Notes: generated by a model from the sequence alone, not told the origin. Positions 1 to 10,669 are shown, numbered from the stretch's first letter. The stretch: DNA of 64,000 bases from Ornithodoros turicata (GCF_037126465.1 NC_088201.1:195246403-195310402); one strand, 5' to 3'. Numbers and translations are program-made.

Positions 1-1385
1 ATACTGGTATTTGTGTTTTATGTGATGTATGGCCCACATTTTCTTTTTGACCAGCTATGCCAGTGTGAGAGCTCCTACGCCAGATTAGCTAATTCCTCCT
101 CTTTGTCCTCTATGTGGTCACATATATGTTATGCTACAAGGAAGCTACCTGATACCACAGTACCAAAGAGGTGAATTTACATGAAGACAATCACATAGCA
201 GAGTGAATAACAACCACCATTATTGGCTTAGTTTGCTTGGTCGATGACAACTGAAGGTGGCATATTTCTTTCCTCAGATTTTTTTTATTGGTTTGTTCCA
301 GCTAAAAACAGAAGCCATACACTGAGCAGCAGGGCATAATAAAACCCTCCATAAGCATCACTTTGCCTCTTTGGCTTTGGCAAGCGCTTGGCTTTGGCTT
401 GGCTGGGCTTGGCTGGCCTTGGCTTTGACATAATTGCTTTGTGCCGTGATATAGGGTACTATGACTGTGTTCGCAGTACCATTTAAAACGTTGGCACCTA
501 TAGGGCTAGATTGTAGCCCCCTATAGTGTGCAGATATTCTGATGCCTGCAGAGCTGTAAGCTGTTCTTCCGGGTGAAAGAAAGCTTGAAGACTGCATACG
601 TTGTGGCTCACTGCCAAAGAGATGCGGTTGGAGAAGAAATTACTGGACATAAAGCACAGTGAGGCATGCTCCACCCAGGCCACAAGGAGGCACACAATTA
701 ATTTGAGCCACCTTCTGTTAATGCAGCAAAAATGCCTATTTCCACTGAAAGAAATACTTTTTTTTTCTGTTGTGGTTGAAGTGCTAACTGTGTGTCCGTC
801 GTCCTCGTGTTTTAGCGCTTTTATTCTGCCGTGGTTGAAGGGCACACGAGATCATAATAAATTGTTTCCAAAAGCTGTTACGTCGCATTCTGACATGATC
901 TGAGCCAATATGGTCAGCTGATGCTATAAGACCTACAGAAAACACATGCCAGCAGATTCTGAACATGCTATAGGAGAGGGTATGCCCTTGAAATGATGAG
1001 ATTTGTTCACTTTCCAGATGACTTCAGGTATGTGAAAACAATCATAAATGTTGACAAAGCTGTTATGAAGCAGCGACTGCAATTAATCTGTAGAACTGGG
1101 CAGAACGGTTGAATGCAGAATTTGTTCAAAGTGTGCTATAGCGTCATACAGATGGGATATGAATGAGATGACGAAACATTTTTCTTGTGTAAGAGCAAAT
1201 ACACCTGTAGGTTCTCAAAATATTTTTTTTTTGCTTCCTAGATGGCCTCAACTGACGAACAAGCTGCAGCACATTATGGTGACAATTTTTTAAAATTTTT
1301 CTTAAAGAAAAATAAACCTCTAGATTTTCAATATGTTGCAGGAGAGGACTAGTTATACAAATAAGGGAATATTTCTTTTAGACGA
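1..1385. other. Non-coding stretch, no gene recognised
   Basis: No open frame here resembles a known protein. A short low-complexity run built on TTGGC/TTGGCTT lies at about 366-430. The rest is AT-rich unique-looking DNA up to the hAT target-site duplication. Confidence 0.5.
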
Positions 1386-1393
1386 CCTATATG
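1386..1393. repeat. 8-bp target-site duplication (left) of hAT element
   Basis: CCTATATG here is repeated exactly at 3139-3146, just outside the two inverted ends CAGACATGTAC / GTACAAGTCTG. Eight-base duplications are the hallmark of hAT insertion. Confidence 0.8.
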
Positions 1394-1857
1394 CAGACAT
1401 GTACAAGATACTCAAAAATATATTTAAGATAAGATAATAAATACTAACGTTAGAATGTAATTAAGATAGAGCATAAATACATGAAAATTAAAGTAATTAA
1501 GATAGAGTACAAAATACTTCAACAAGTATTTGAAATACAATTAAGATACTATATTTATCCTTGAACGCAAAAAGTCACCGGTCAATGCGTCAATCGCCGC
1601 TATGTCACATGAATCGCCTAAACCTACGGTTGCCACCAGGCCGGTATTATACCGGCACGGCCGGTTATTTGCGTGCTCTGCCGGTTGCCGGTAGGAAGGT
1701 GATACCGGCAGCCTTTTGCCGGTATTTGTGGCTCAAGGCCTTTCATAAGGGCTTTTACAGGGTATCCCTTCAACGTTTGACTACAGCTTGAATAAATCTG
1801 GAGCACAGACCCAACTACGCAACCACCAGTCGTTTTCTTAGTTATTCATCGTTATTA

Positions 1858-2259
1858 TTATTGAAGCAGCTGTGATGGCTTACGGTCACCAAGGTCTTCT
1901 TCAGAAAGTAGCTGCTGAAACCGGGCACGTTCGGAAATTTCCAGGCGATCCAAAATGGCGCTCTTAAGAACGTCGTAGGCCTCAGTAAGCGAGACTGTGG
2001 CGAGGACATCATCCAGCTCGGCCGCAATTTCCGGAGGAAGGCCTGCAAGGACGTGGAAGTACTTCGACTGTTGGCTCTGTATGTGCCGAAGCGCAAATTG
2101 TGCCTCCACTTGCCGGAACCACGACCGAGGGTTCAGTCGCCAAAAAGGGGGAAGTCGCAGCTGTGGCGGGGCGGCGGCCGAAATGGCCGGGTCCGCTGTC
2201 GAAGTTGCGGGCAGCGGTGTGCCAGCAACGGGGACAGTTTGCGGCGGAAGAGGTTCCAT
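1858..2259 (-). pseudogene. gag (partial): Truncated Ty3/mag-like gag
   Basis: Reading leftwards from the ATG at 2259, the frame encodes a Pro/Ala-rich start, then PPFWRLNPRSWFRQVEAQF, then a predicted helical stretch ending LLSEEDLGDRKPSQLL. This is the capsid-type N-terminal gag pattern common in arthropod Ty3/mag elements (established family feature). The frame stops after about 133 codons where real gag would continue, and no protease, RT or integrase follows. It lies directly downstream of an LTR and primer-binding site on the same strand, so this is the 5' end of a retrotransposon broken at about 1855. It is very unlikely to be functional. Confidence 0.8.
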
Positions 2260-2288
2260 GAAACCAGACGAACGTTTGCGTATGTCCA

Positions 2289-2302
2289 GGTTCGGGTCAC
2301 CA
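2289..2302 (-). other. Retrotransposon primer-binding site
   Basis: On the minus strand this reads TGGTGACCCGAACC, beginning two bases after the LTR terminal CA. A TGG-initial tract just inside a 5' LTR is where a host tRNA 3' end primes minus-strand synthesis. I do not assign the tRNA. Confidence 0.6.
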
Positions 2303-2304
2303 AA

Positions 2305-2428
2305 TGTGGCGCAGGAAAGGACTGACAACCGTACCCGGTGACTGGCGGAGAACAACTAGTTTAATCGCGCTCTGCGCGCTCACGTTCAAACTGAGCTGCC
2401 ATCATCCGATGGCACTAGTGCTGCTACA
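2305..2428 (-). repeat. Short Ty3-type LTR (124 bp)
   Basis: On the minus strand it starts TGTAGCAGC and ends GCGCCACA, giving TGT...ACA termini. It is followed by the primer-binding site and gag. Only this 5' LTR is present. LTRs this short are known in mag-like Ty3 elements. No matching second LTR was found in the window. Confidence 0.7.
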
Positions 2429-3138
2429 TTATCATTGTTATTCACAAAGTCTTGTGTTCGGTGGGAACAAGAGCAGTGGTTATGCAAGGCTGTTGGTGGT
2501 TGTGTCGAGCCAGCTAGAACGTTCCTCACCCACTTTCCCTTTCCCACGAGCCTTTCCTCCTTCCCCTCTATTCCACCTCCTCTCCCTCAGCCAGTATCTT
2601 TCACTCCGAAAGGTGGCAACCCTACCTAAACCACGCGCAATACGCTAGCCGCCGCTGTGTGATAGGAGTCATCTAAACACAAGTCCCAAAAAGATGACAA
2701 AGAGATACCACATAACTCCACTAAGTATAAGTGACCCAGAACAAAGCAAACTTCTAGCAGGTCCCTGCTCGGCGAGGTCAGAATTCGGCGTCACCGCGTC
2801 AGGGCACACATAATAGAACCCTCACTGGCCAAGGAGTAGTACACACGGGGCAAGATCTCTAAAGGGAGACTTCCAAGAAGGACCAATGTCCGGGTCAAGT
2901 CCAAGGGACTCAGGAAATTTCCACTGAACAAGCAAGATAATGGAAAGACGAGACACAAAGTTTGACAGGGAGAACCAAAATATGTAATTAGAGTATTGAG
3001 TAGAAAATACCATAAAATGTATTTTAAATAGATTACAAATACACAAAACAAAAAGTATTGAGTAGAGTACCAAAATACCGCAAATTGTATTTAAAATACA
3101 GTATTTTAAATACAATACTCCAAATACGTACAAGTCTG

Positions 3139-3146
3139 CCTATATG
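3139..3146. repeat. 8-bp target-site duplication (right) of hAT element
   Basis: CCTATATG, identical to 1386-1393. Confidence 0.8.
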
Positions 3147-4837
3147 TGAATATACTATCTAAAAAAAAAAGTAATTTTTTGCAAGTGCTTGTTATTCTCA
3201 AACACATGGTTAAGCAATGAATACAGACCAGCTTGATATTTTTATGTGAAGCTAATCACAAGCAATCAGTTACAAGCATAAATAACCTGGGGCTCCTTCA
3301 AGAATGCTAATGTGTCAAAAATTTATTGTAAACTTGACTCCAAATGTGTTCCTTTGTCGAGTTCTCACCACGTCACCAGATTTATTCTCGTTCTACATAC
3401 CCTTTGGGATGGCAGAGCCGTGGTTCCCCTCTAACACCAGGCGAGGAAAGCGCACAAATGATGCATATGTAGATGTCAGAAGGAAGCTCGTAAGAGACAA
3501 CTTCATATTTCGTCACAGTTTAATGTGCCCCCATTGTTCAAGAAAACAAAATGATGAGTTACATTCGATATATGCATCATCTAAAAAATGCACACAATTT
3601 TTTTCAGTGATATTAAACAGAGTCAAGCTACATCTCTGGCTGGTTTTGGCTGGAATAGCCCAGGTTGACAGTTACACGAGCTGATGTATGTCAGCACTGA
3701 AAATATAAAGGAAAAAAGGCAATTTAAAATGCCTCACTCAATTTACTACTTTTCATAGCTTACACCTTGACAGGTGTTTTTTATCCTAAAATGGTTTCAT
3801 TGCCAAAATCAACTAGAATGACCGTCATCACATCAACAAGTTTCAACTGTATACCGAGTAATAACAAACATGTGCTTACTTTTTCTGCAATCAAGATGTA
3901 AATTACATCGTTGAGTTGCAGGCTTCAGTGAAAAATCACTGCTTGTGATGTCACTGCTGAGTGAGTACGGCACTGCTAGTGACGCAACATGTGATTCCAG
4001 TGTCTTTCACCCCACCCCACGTTATTTCATGAGCAGTTGGCGTCAGAATCAATCAGCTTGCATGATGCACTTATGAAGGGTAATTTCATGTGTGCCGATA
4101 AACATACTGCAGTGCTAATTTACAATGTAGTTTGTGGCTGTGGAGCACCCTCATATTCAGTATGCCATGTGAACTATGGGAGCATTTTCTGGCATAAACA
4201 TTAGATGAGTGAAGACCCCCAAAAAATGTAACCACTGTTTACGTGCATTTGACAACACGCATTTTTATTGCTGAGAGGCTCTCTTCGTAGCAAGAGGGAA
4301 AGGGTGCTGGCAATGTGGCGCATGTTCATAAGATGTAGAACCAGAGACACAGAAGAAAATTGACAGCATATCATGACCTCAATCATGTCATTGTGTCCGT
4401 GTTTCTGTCTCCTGTTCTGCATTTGTTAATCTTTTTGTGTAGTTGCTGGATTTTAGCCCAACAGCAGGGGTCAGCAATTAGAGCACATCCAGAACATGCA
4501 AGGCATACATTTCATCATTCTCCGCATTCCTCATTCAAGTAATGTTGAAGAATTAACCATGCGAAGAAACAATACAACAGTGAAGCTGGCTTCAGTATAC
4601 TACAACATGTAACAATATACAGTATGCCTCAGTGTTTCCCAAACCGTGTGTGAGGACCCCCATTGAGGCCGTGATAGCCCAAACGGGGCCCAAGAGAAAG
4701 CAGATGAAGTGAGGGCAATATGCCACAAAACCAAGGAAACTATCTCTCTACGACTGCATTATATTGAAGTTGTTTTACAAAAATGCAAGTTCAGATCAGC
4801 ACACAATCAATCGGGAAACAAGCTAACTCGCAGCAAT
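3147..4837. other. Non-coding stretch
   Basis: The open frames here are short and resemble nothing I recognise. The longest plus-strand frame (3304-3684) has no domain pattern. There is no splice-linked exon series that I can support. Confidence 0.4.
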
Positions 4838-4851
4838 GCTTTGAATCAAGT
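4838..4851. repeat. 14-bp TSD, 3' side of LINE-A
   Basis: GCTTTGAATCAAGT recurs exactly at 10578-10591 beyond the other end of the LINE, as expected for target-primed reverse transcription. Confidence 0.85.
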
Positions 4852-4873
4852 TGATGATGATGATAATTGGAGG

Positions 4874-4914
4874 TTTTTGGCGCAAAAGCGACTGAGACCA
4901 TAGAGCGCCAAAAA
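4874..4914 (-). other. 3'-terminal hairpin of LINE-A
   Basis: TTTTTGGCGC (4874-4883) and GCGCCAAAAA (4905-4914) form a perfect 10-bp stem with a 21-nt loop, just upstream of the tail. A similar hairpin with the same loop core sits at the same place in LINE-B (57562-57594). In several LINEs a 3' stem-loop is the RNA feature recognised by the element's own RT. That role here is inference. Confidence 0.65.
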
Positions 4915-5020
4915 CTATGGTTGTAAATGACTCAACTTAGAAGTAAAAGTAAAAATGATGGAATTAAGAGAGAGAAGCAAATCTAGACATAGAAGTGGAT
5001 ATAAAAAATTTAGCTAAAAG

Positions 5021-8000
5021 TTACAAGTTCCTAAGCATTCCTATATCTCTAAAGAAACTCAAAATGTTCTCGAAAGGAACAAAAGGCTCATCACCCAGCA
5101 GAAGAGTTGGGTGAAGAGGTAAAAAGTACTTGTAGCACTCAGTAAAGTGACGATTTCGATGAGGTTCGTGTTTTGGACACGATATCAAAATATGTACAAT
5201 AGAAATGGGCTCGTCACAGAGAGTGCACTGTGGCGGCTCCTCCCCACGAAGTAGAAAGCCGTGTGATAGGTAAGTGTGTCCAATTCTGAGCCTGTGCCAC
5301 AGGACATCACAGATGCGGTGTTCCAATGTGTGCGTGTGATGACTGATGTGTGGCTTTATCAGGTGAAGTTTGTTCTGTGTTTGTGAATCCCAGAATTCTT
5401 GCCATTTTGCGTTAATGGCGCATTTTAGCACCCGTCTGAAGTCGTGAAAGGGCATGTCAAATGGACTGATGTCTAAGGTAAGGGCTGCTGAAGCAGCTCG
5501 ATCTGCCTGCTCGTTTCCTGGGATACCCATATGGCTGGGCACCCAGCAAAACGTTAGTCTGTAACCTCTATTTATGACTCTACTTACCAAGGAAAGCGCT
5601 CTCTTAACCAACAGATTCTTGGTTCTCTGCAGACTGTGCAGGGCGTGTAGACAGCTCAGAGAATCTGTGTAGATTACAGCAGATCTAATGCTAGTTTGCA
5701 AGATAAAATTGAGGGCTAAGATAATTGCGTACACTTCGGCCGTAAAAATAGATGCGACTGGATTTAGGCGATGCGACCTTGTCACTGCTGCAGAGACCAT
5801 GGCACACGAAACGCTGCTAGAGGTTCGTGATCCATCTGTGTATATTTCCAAATGATCCCCAAAGGAGTGTTTCAATTCCTCAAACTCCTGTTGAAAAACC
5901 AGGGGCAAAGTAGCCTTCTTGTCATACTTTGTTAGGGAATAATTGTAGCCAGGTTTTGGCTGCCACGGGGGAACTTCCAGTCCGGATTCTAAGATCCAGG
6001 AATCCCGACAAGAGAAATCATAGAGTTCTTGATAGTGTGATACCCTCATGCTGAACGGACGTACAACTGATGATCTACTTATGAAAAGTCGACAAAACTG
6101 TGTGCCCTGGACACAAGACAATGCAGGGTGTTGATGATAGCTTTTAATTTTAAGGGCGTAGAGAATACTGAGGTAGCAACGACGTCTCTCCAAAGACCAT
6201 TCGTTGCACTCTACGTACAAACTCTCCACTGGTGAGGTTCGGAAGGCTCCAAGAGCTAACCGTAGCCCTTGATGATGTATAGGGTCAATTAATTTAAGGA
6301 CAGACGGTCGAGCGGAACCATATACTACAGAACCGTAGTCCATCTTGGACCTAATTACTGAGATGTATATTTTGTGCAGCATATCTCTGTCTGCTCCCCA
6401 GGTCTTGTGTGATATAACTTTCATCAAAGCCAACGATTTCATACATTTTGTCTTCAGTTCTTTGATGTGTGGCAAGAAAGTGAGTTTTTTGTCAAAGACC
6501 ATTCCCAGGAATTTGTGTTCGTCCTGGACTGCAAGGTCCCGACCATTTATGGACAGTGTTGGGCTTGGAAGTAGTCCTCTTTTCCTGGAAAATAGGACAC
6601 ACACAGTCTTTTCTGGGGAGAATTTAAATCCATTTTGGTCAGCCCATCCGACAAGTCTGTTTATCGTTAGCTGGAGCTGCCTCTCACATGTATTCAAATT
6701 TGTCGAGGAGTAGGAGATTTGCACATCGTCGACGTACAGCGAGTAAGACACAGAAGGAGGAATTGCGGTAGCTATTGAATTCATTTTCACAATAAAAAGA
6801 GTCACACTCAGAACTGAACCCTGAGGTACTCCGTTCTCCTGAACAAATGGCCTTGACAGGGTAGAACCCAACTGTACCCTGAAGGTTCTCCCGTGAAGAA
6901 AATTGACGACACAACGTAAAAGTCGGCCTCTTATGCCTAAGGAATGCAAATCTCGTATGATACCATACCGCCATGCAGTATCATACGCTTTTTCTAGATC
7001 AAAAAATACCGAGACACAGTGACTCCGCCTGACAAATGCCTCTCTGATTGCGGTTTCCAAGCGGACAAGATGGTCTGTCGTAGAACGCGCAGCTCGAAAA
7101 CCGCATTGATTATTGTCTAGGCAGTTATTCACTTCGAGGTAGTACACCAGCCTGTTATTGACCATTCTCTCAAAAGTTTTTCCAATACAACTAGTGAGAG
7201 CAATGGGCCTATAGCTTGTAGGGTTTGATGGGTCCTTTCCTGGTTTCAGGAGAGGAATTACTGTAGCGACCTTCCATGCTGACGGCATTTGCCCACTACC
7301 CCAGACGTCATTGAAAAACTTGAGCAAACCTTCTTTGGATTTTTCTGATAAATGGACAAGCATGGAGTAGGTGATTCGATCTGGGCCCGGAGCACTAACA
7401 TTTACTGATGATAGTGCCTGCAGGAGCTCACGGGCAGTGAAAGGTTGGTTATATGCACAGTTCTCATCTCCCGTTGTTGTGACAGTTCGCTGTTCTTCAC
7501 GTCGCTTGACACTTAAGAATTTGTCTGTGTAATGGGAGGAATTTGATATACTGTGAAAGTGCTGACCCAATACATCAGCTTGTTCATTTAGGCTCTGGCA
7601 TGGAATTCCATTTACCTCAAGCAGAGGGACAGAAAAACTTCTGTACTCTCCTTTGATCTTTCTGATTCTGTCCCACACTATCTTTGATGGGGTCTTGTGC
7701 GTTAAAGACGAGACAAAATTGCGCCAGGAGGACCGTTTGGCCTGGCGCCGTGTCCACCTTGCCTTAGCACGTGCCTTTTTGAAAGTTAAGAGGTTCTGTG
7801 CTGTGGGATACCTACGAAAGACACCCCAAGCGCGATTTTGTTGCTTCCGTGTGTCCTCACAGTCCTTTGTCCACCACGGCTTTGGATGCCTTGGTAGACG
7901 GGAGGAGGTCTGCGGGATACTCTGAACAGCAGCTTCCAACATAACATTGGTAATAAAATTATTGGTGTCGTCGATCGACATTCCATTAAAAGATACTGGA

Positions 8001-8740
8001 GTGAACTCTGATTGTTCTTTGAATAAACTCCAGTTGGCTTCTCGGAGCTTCCAGCGAGGCTGACGTGTTGTTATTGTGCTTGTACTTGGAACATACGTCA
8101 ACTTCACTGGGAAGTGATCACTGCCCATCGGATTTGTCATCGCTGCCCACGCAATGTCTGGGAACAGCGATGGGCTGCAAAAGGACAAGTCAATGGCGGA
8201 GCAAGATTGTGTGGCTGTATGGAGGTATGTTGGTGAACCTGTGTTAAGAATACATATGGGTCGAGCAAGTAAGATTCTCTCTAACATTTTCCCCCGACTA
8301 TCGACTTTAGCGCTCCCCCAAAGATAGTTCTGTGCATTAAAGTCTCCCAAGACAATGAAAGGAGGTGGGAGTTGCTCTAATACTTTCTCAATGTCCGCTT
8401 GTACTATTCTTTCTGAAGGAGGGAGGTACACAGAACAGACAGTTACAAGTTTGTTTAGACAGATTTGGACTGCAACAGCTTCTAGCTCACTTGCAACAGA
8501 TATTTCTTTAGCCGGAAGTGACCGTGGTACGATCACAGCCACACCGCCAGCTGTTCGTGCGTTGTTCATGCGGTCTTTCCTAAACATGTTACAGTGCCTG
8601 AGGGGATTCATGTTTTGTGCACTCAGATAGGTTTCTTGTAGGCATGCACAAATAGTGTTATTCTTGTCTAGAATGTCCTTAATATCTTCTAAATTGGAAT
8701 AGAATCCTCGACAATTCCACTGCCAGATAACCTGGTCCAT
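5021..8740 (-). CDS. LINE-A ORF2: APE endonuclease / reverse transcriptase / RNase H
   Basis: 1239 residues from the ATG at 8740. That start opens with MDQVIWQWNCRG, the usual first strand of the APE domain; the frame stays open further upstream to 9010, overlapping ORF1. Endonuclease residues are seen in LQETYL, VLGDFNAQN and GSDHFPV (roughly residues 1-215). The RT core includes SYRPIALTS, VFFDLEKAYD, GVPQGSVLS and the catalytic YVDD box (codons 6725-6736). RNase H acidic residues lie in IYTDGS, AEVYAI, IYTDSL and NEQADRAA. A C-terminal Cys/His patch (CTLCDEP...HILISC) follows. The protein nicks target DNA and copies the element RNA. No stop or frameshift is present. ORF1 ends at 8841, so ORF2 is probably translated by reinitiation. 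Confidence 0.92.
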   Translation of the reverse strand: MDQVIWQWNCRGFYSNLEDIKDILDKNNTICACLQETYLSAQNMNPLRHCNMFRKDRMNNARTAGGVAVIVPRSLPAKEISVASELEAVAVQICLNKLVTVCSVYLPPSERIVQADIEKVLEQLPPPFIVLGDFNAQNYLWGSAKVDSRGKMLERILLARPICILNTGSPTYLHTATQSCSAIDLSFCSPSLFPDIAWAAMTNPMGSDHFPVKLTYVPSTSTITTRQPRWKLREANWSLFKEQSEFTPVSFNGMSIDDTNNFITNVMLEAAVQSIPQTSSRLPRHPKPWWTKDCEDTRKQQNRAWGVFRRYPTAQNLLTFKKARAKARWTRRQAKRSSWRNFVSSLTHKTPSKIVWDRIRKIKGEYRSFSVPLLEVNGIPCQSLNEQADVLGQHFHSISNSSHYTDKFLSVKRREEQRTVTTTGDENCAYNQPFTARELLQALSSVNVSAPGPDRITYSMLVHLSEKSKEGLLKFFNDVWGSGQMPSAWKVATVIPLLKPGKDPSNPTSYRPIALTSCIGKTFERMVNNRLVYYLEVNNCLDNNQCGFRAARSTTDHLVRLETAIREAFVRRSHCVSVFFDLEKAYDTAWRYGIIRDLHSLGIRGRLLRCVVNFLHGRTFRVQLGSTLSRPFVQENGVPQGSVLSVTLFIVKMNSIATAIPPSVSYSLYVDDVQISYSSTNLNTCERQLQLTINRLVGWADQNGFKFSPEKTVCVLFSRKRGLLPSPTLSINGRDLAVQDEHKFLGMVFDKKLTFLPHIKELKTKCMKSLALMKVISHKTWGADRDMLHKIYISVIRSKMDYGSVVYGSARPSVLKLIDPIHHQGLRLALGAFRTSPVESLYVECNEWSLERRRCYLSILYALKIKSYHQHPALSCVQGTQFCRLFISRSSVVRPFSMRVSHYQELYDFSCRDSWILESGLEVPPWQPKPGYNYSLTKYDKKATLPLVFQQEFEELKHSFGDHLEIYTDGSRTSSSVSCAMVSAAVTRSHRLNPVASIFTAEVYAIILALNFILQTSIRSAVIYTDSLSCLHALHSLQRTKNLLVKRALSLVSRVINRGYRLTFCWVPSHMGIPGNEQADRAASAALTLDISPFDMPFHDFRRVLKCAINAKWQEFWDSQTQNKLHLIKPHISHHTHTLEHRICDVLWHRLRIGHTYLSHGFLLRGEEPPQCTLCDEPISIVHILISCPKHEPHRNRHFTECYKYFLPLHPTLLLGDEPFVPFENILSFFRDIGMLRNL

Positions 8741-8840
8741 AGCAGGGAAAAGGACAGGCAAAAGAAATAGAAGCGCATAACACTGAACAGTACCTCGGAT
8801 GTGTGCGGACATTGACTGTCTTCTCATGTTTGTATTGTGG

Positions 8841-10079
8841 TTAAGGGGGCTGTACTCTAGGTGCAGGTACCTTTTGCTGATCTTTGGGTTTTGTACCCCT
8901 GCCTCTGCCCTTTTCCCTTTTCTCCATAGCCTGGGAAAAAGAAGGAAGACTCGACGACGACTTCTGCGACGCGCAGTCATCGTCGTCGACGTCCATACTA
9001 TGGCTTGCATTTAGAGGCGAGCACTGAGTGCTGTCCTCCCAGATGGAGAGGTTGCCAGCAGCCTCTACGGAAGCTGTTGCCACCTCGTTAGTACTACCAG
9101 CCACTTGGCTGGCAGCAGATACTGGAGGAGGGGACATTTCCATGTCCTTCTCCTTTTGTTGGGGAGCGTGGAGTGGAGGCCCAACGGTTTGGGTCTCCAC
9201 GGACACTCTGAGGGGCGCCACTCCCCTGCGCACCACCTCAGAGAAAGAACCTTTCTTCTGGAACTCTAGTTGGGCCTTAGCTGCTTTGTATGAGATGTTC
9301 TGTTCCGTTCTAATCTTGAGGACTTGTTTTTCGTCTTGCCATCGAGGGCAGGACCTGGAATATACTGGGTGCCCACCCTGGCAGTTCACACATTTGAAGT
9401 CATTCTGACAGGTTTCTGACATATGATCCTTTCCAGAGCATTTCGGGCATGTCGACTGTCCCCGACAAGTCTGCGAGCTATGCCCAAAACGCTGGCATTT
9501 GAAACAGCGCTTCGGGTTGGGAATGAAAGGTCTAACGTGACAGTTGAGATAGCCGGCTTTTATGGTCGATGGGAGTGTGTGACGCCTGAAGGAAAGGATT
9601 ACATGTTTAGTGGGAATCTCTTTGCCCTCTCTGCGCATGGTTATTCTTTTTGCAGAAACAACACCCTCTTCCTTCAAACCGTCCTCAATCTCAGACTCTG
9701 AACAGTCCAGCAGCTCGTCTTGGGAGATCACGCCCTTCACTGTGTTTAGTGTTCTGTGAGGCGTTACCGTCACAGGTATATCGCCAATCTGTTTCAGTGA
9801 CTCTAAAGCTGTACTCTGCTGCTTGGTTTGAACCTCAATCTGGATATCCCCTGTACGAAGTTTCCTGGCCTGATACGACTTCCCTATTGCTTGTTCGATA
9901 ACTTTGGCTGTCACAAATGGTGATAACTTGCCTAAAGTACCAGTGTCATTTTCAGCATGAATTATCAAAAACTTTGGAAACCACGTTTCCGCAGGTGTTT
10001 CTAAAAAATCCACTACTCGTCCTTCGGTGCGGAACCGTTTTCGGTCCCGATCGTTTCTTTTGGGGTTACGTGATGCCAT
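8841..10079 (-). CDS. LINE-A ORF1: zinc-knuckle RNA-binding protein
   Basis: 412 residues from the ATG at 10079 (MASRNPKRNDRD); the frame is open upstream, but this start is matched by the same type of start in LINE-B. A basic N-terminus is followed by a region ending near residue 185 and then three CCHC-type knuckles: CFKCQRFGHSSQTC (192-205), CPKCSGKDHMSETC (211-224) and CVNCQGGHPVYSRSC (230-244). The C-terminal part is Ser/Pro/Gln-rich with an acidic DVDDDD stretch. This is the gag-like nucleic-acid-binding protein of X/I-type LINEs, expected to coat the element RNA. It is intact and is followed by ORF2 in another frame. Confidence 0.88.
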   Translation of the reverse strand: MASRNPKRNDRDRKRFRTEGRVVDFLETPAETWFPKFLIIHAENDTGTLGKLSPFVTAKVIEQAIGKSYQARKLRTGDIQIEVQTKQQSTALESLKQIGDIPVTVTPHRTLNTVKGVISQDELLDCSESEIEDGLKEEGVVSAKRITMRREGKEIPTKHVILSFRRHTLPSTIKAGYLNCHVRPFIPNPKRCFKCQRFGHSSQTCRGQSTCPKCSGKDHMSETCQNDFKCVNCQGGHPVYSRSCPRWQDEKQVLKIRTEQNISYKAAKAQLEFQKKGSFSEVVRRGVAPLRVSVETQTVGPPLHAPQQKEKDMEMSPPPVSAASQVAGSTNEVATASVEAAGNLSIWEDSTQCSPLNASHSMDVDDDDCASQKSSSSLPSFSQAMEKREKGRGRGTKPKDQQKVPAPRVQPP

Positions 10080-10204
10080 AAAATAATACACAATGTTCTG
10101 TGCAAATGCCCTGTCGTCCACCACGGAACCCAACCACGGGATCGCGCTCCACGCGATAACAGGTACGTTCGCACTATACCCAAGTGCAGCTTCGCAAGAG
10201 GTGA

Positions 10205-10577
10205 AAGAACTGCACACGGTTGACCCTTGCCGCCAAAGAAGGTGAAATAAGAAAGAAGAAGAGAGGAGAGTGCAGAAAGAAAAAGTAGTGAAAAGTAGAT
10301 GGCGACTAGCTGAATAGTCCTGGCCGGGCCTTCCAGGACCACCCGACTATGGGAAGCAGGGGCCAAAGCAGTGTGTTGTTTTCCCGGCGGGGCCCCGAAG
10401 GGTCCAAACCAACCTCCGAGTCCACTCAACTGCCAGGATCCCCGTTTCCCCAGACACGGGAAAGCCACGCACAGCTATACGTGGGGGTCTCCCTCCTGCG
10501 GCGACCCAACCGTGAGTGCAGGAGGGGGCTACTGCGGCTGCTGCCGGGCGATGGGGGCGCCAAGTTCCCGACGCCGG
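10205..10577 (-). promoter_or_regulatory. LINE-A 5' UTR, shared with LINE-B
   Basis: This GC-rich leader, containing GATGGCGACTAGCTGAATA and CCCGACGCCGGG near its 5' edge, is nearly the same as 62,840-63,236 in LINE-B by eye, although the coding regions differ much more. LINE promoters are normally internal to the 5' UTR, so transcription probably starts near 10577. I see no canonical TATA box. Confidence 0.6.
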
Positions 10578-10591
10578 GCTTTGAATCAAGT
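10578..10591. repeat. 14-bp TSD, 5' side of LINE-A
   Basis: GCTTTGAATCAAGT, identical to 4838-4851. Confidence 0.85.
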
Positions 10592-10669
10592 GTGCCGCAG
10601 CATTTCTCACTGTATCATGACGAGACCGTGGACCCACATCAGACGCTACTTGCACGCACTAGTATAACA

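Larger units (their letters stand above)
1394..3138. mobile_element. hAT-type non-autonomous element with nested Ty3 fragment
   Basis: The element is 1745 bp. Its ends are imperfect terminal inverted repeats: the left begins CAGACATGTAC and the right ends GTACAAGTCTG. Both continue inward into related AT-rich sequence made of GTATTT/AAATAC words (about 1400-1560 and 2990-3130). An exact 8-bp TSD flanks it, so the boundaries are firm. No transposase frame is visible, so it would need a helper in trans. The middle holds an antisense Ty3-type LTR plus partial gag, and a patch at about 1630-1730 rich in CCGGT words that may be part of another terminal repeat. Family assignment rests on TSD length and TIR style, not on protein. 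Confidence 0.75.
4852..10577 (-). mobile_element. LINE-A: full-length I-group non-LTR retrotransposon
   Basis: A 5.7-kb element bounded by a 14-bp TSD. It runs 5' UTR (10577 to about 10080), ORF1 with three zinc knuckles, ORF2 with APE endonuclease, RT and RNase H, then a short 3' UTR with a hairpin and a tail of ATC-type triplets (4852-4866 on the plus strand reads TGATGATGATGATAA). An RNase H domain after the RT separates this from Jockey and CR1 and points to the I/R1/LOA side of the non-LTR tree. I cannot fix the clade without a phylogeny. Both ORFs are uninterrupted and the TSD is perfect, so the insertion is recent and possibly competent. Confidence 0.9.

Noticed and set aside
3304..3684. 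126-codon plus-strand frame
   Set aside because: No domain pattern, no codon bias that I can see, and no neighbouring exons. Expected by chance.
8741..9010. Extended N-terminus of LINE-A ORF2 from the frame start at 9010
   Set aside because: This overlaps the 3' end of ORF1, is low-complexity Arg-rich, and is not matched in LINE-B. The APE domain begins at the ATG at 8740.
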